Positions 14,148 through 14,180 of a stretch of DNA of 14,180 nucleotides are shown piece by piece; position 1 is the first letter of the stretch; each line of letters begins with the position of its first letter. Made by a program: the position numbers and the translations under genes. This stretch comes from Bacteroidaceae bacterium (GTDB lineage Bacteria; Bacteroidota; Bacteroidia; Bacteroidales; Bacteroidaceae). The stretch spans positions 1 to 14,180 of the forward strand of contig CAAFRW010000148.1 in the NCBI GenBank assembly GCA_900765575.1. The letters run 5' to 3'. The notes beneath the pieces were generated by a model. That model was not told the DNA's origin. It was given only the letters and a program-made list of their open reading frames with translations, and did not search any database.

Positions 14148-14180
14148 TTAGTTGGCAGCTTCAAATTCTTTTAAGAAACG
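14148..14180 (-). CDS. pheS: Phenylalanine--tRNA ligase alpha subunit, last ten residues only
   Basis: Reading in from the right edge on the - strand, one frame gives RFLKEFEAAN followed by TAA. The phrase RFLKEFE matches the very C-terminus of bacterial PheS, which typically ends in a LRFLKQFK-like sequence. PheS is the catalytic alpha chain of the heterotetrameric enzyme that charges tRNA-Phe. From memory, pheS followed by an MFS gene, nth and pgk is an arrangement seen in Bacteroides genomes, which supports the call. With only ten residues visible the identification is an inference, and the body of the gene lies outside the window. Confidence 0.6.
   Translation of the reverse strand, partial: RFLKEFEAAN

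Overview
The window reads as chromosomal housekeeping and accessory-metabolism DNA from an anaerobic gut-type member of the Bacteroidales, most likely Bacteroides or Parabacteroides. Supporting this are a Porin_O_P-type outer-membrane porin, two lipobox lipoproteins, a phosphoglycerate kinase with the acidic/lysine-rich insertion familiar from Bacteroidetes, mostly poor Shine-Dalgarno sites, and promoter-like TTTG / TAnnTTTG boxes. The genus is inferred from gene content and style, not from a marker gene.

Layout. At the left edge, the end of a MATE efflux transporter runs on the + strand and converges, with a 4-base gap, on a lipid-anchored nitroreductase-like protein. Every other gene is on the - strand, so the rest reads right to left. 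From the right edge: the last ten codons of pheS; a 174-base gap holding a long palindrome; an MFS transporter and endonuclease III (nth) 4 bases apart; a strong hairpin; pgk as its own unit; a second strong hairpin; an orphan ABC-type substrate-binding lipoprotein followed by a porin; a large cytoplasmic TPR protein; an aspartate:alanine antiporter (aspT) and aspartate 4-decarboxylase (aspD); an 18-bp perfect hairpin; and about 600 bases without a convincing gene before the nitroreductase.

How the genes work together. aspT and aspD form the clearest functional module. AspT brings in aspartate and exports alanine, and AspD decarboxylates aspartate to alanine and CO2. The net effect consumes a cytoplasmic proton and moves net charge, so it can generate proton-motive force and counter acidification. 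The substrate-binding lipoprotein and the porin look like an uptake pair, but no ABC permease or ATPase lies in the window. MFS and nth are almost certainly co-transcribed, though their functions are unrelated. pgk is bracketed by terminator-like hairpins.

I found no tRNA, rRNA, CRISPR array, insertion sequence or phage gene. The best candidates for undescribed biology are the inverted repeat in the aspT leader, the TPR protein with its roughly 500 unassigned N-terminal residues, the lipoprotein nitroreductase, the transporter-less binding-protein/porin pair, the gene-poor stretch at 1766-2363, and the palindrome with CGGAT repeats beside pheS.
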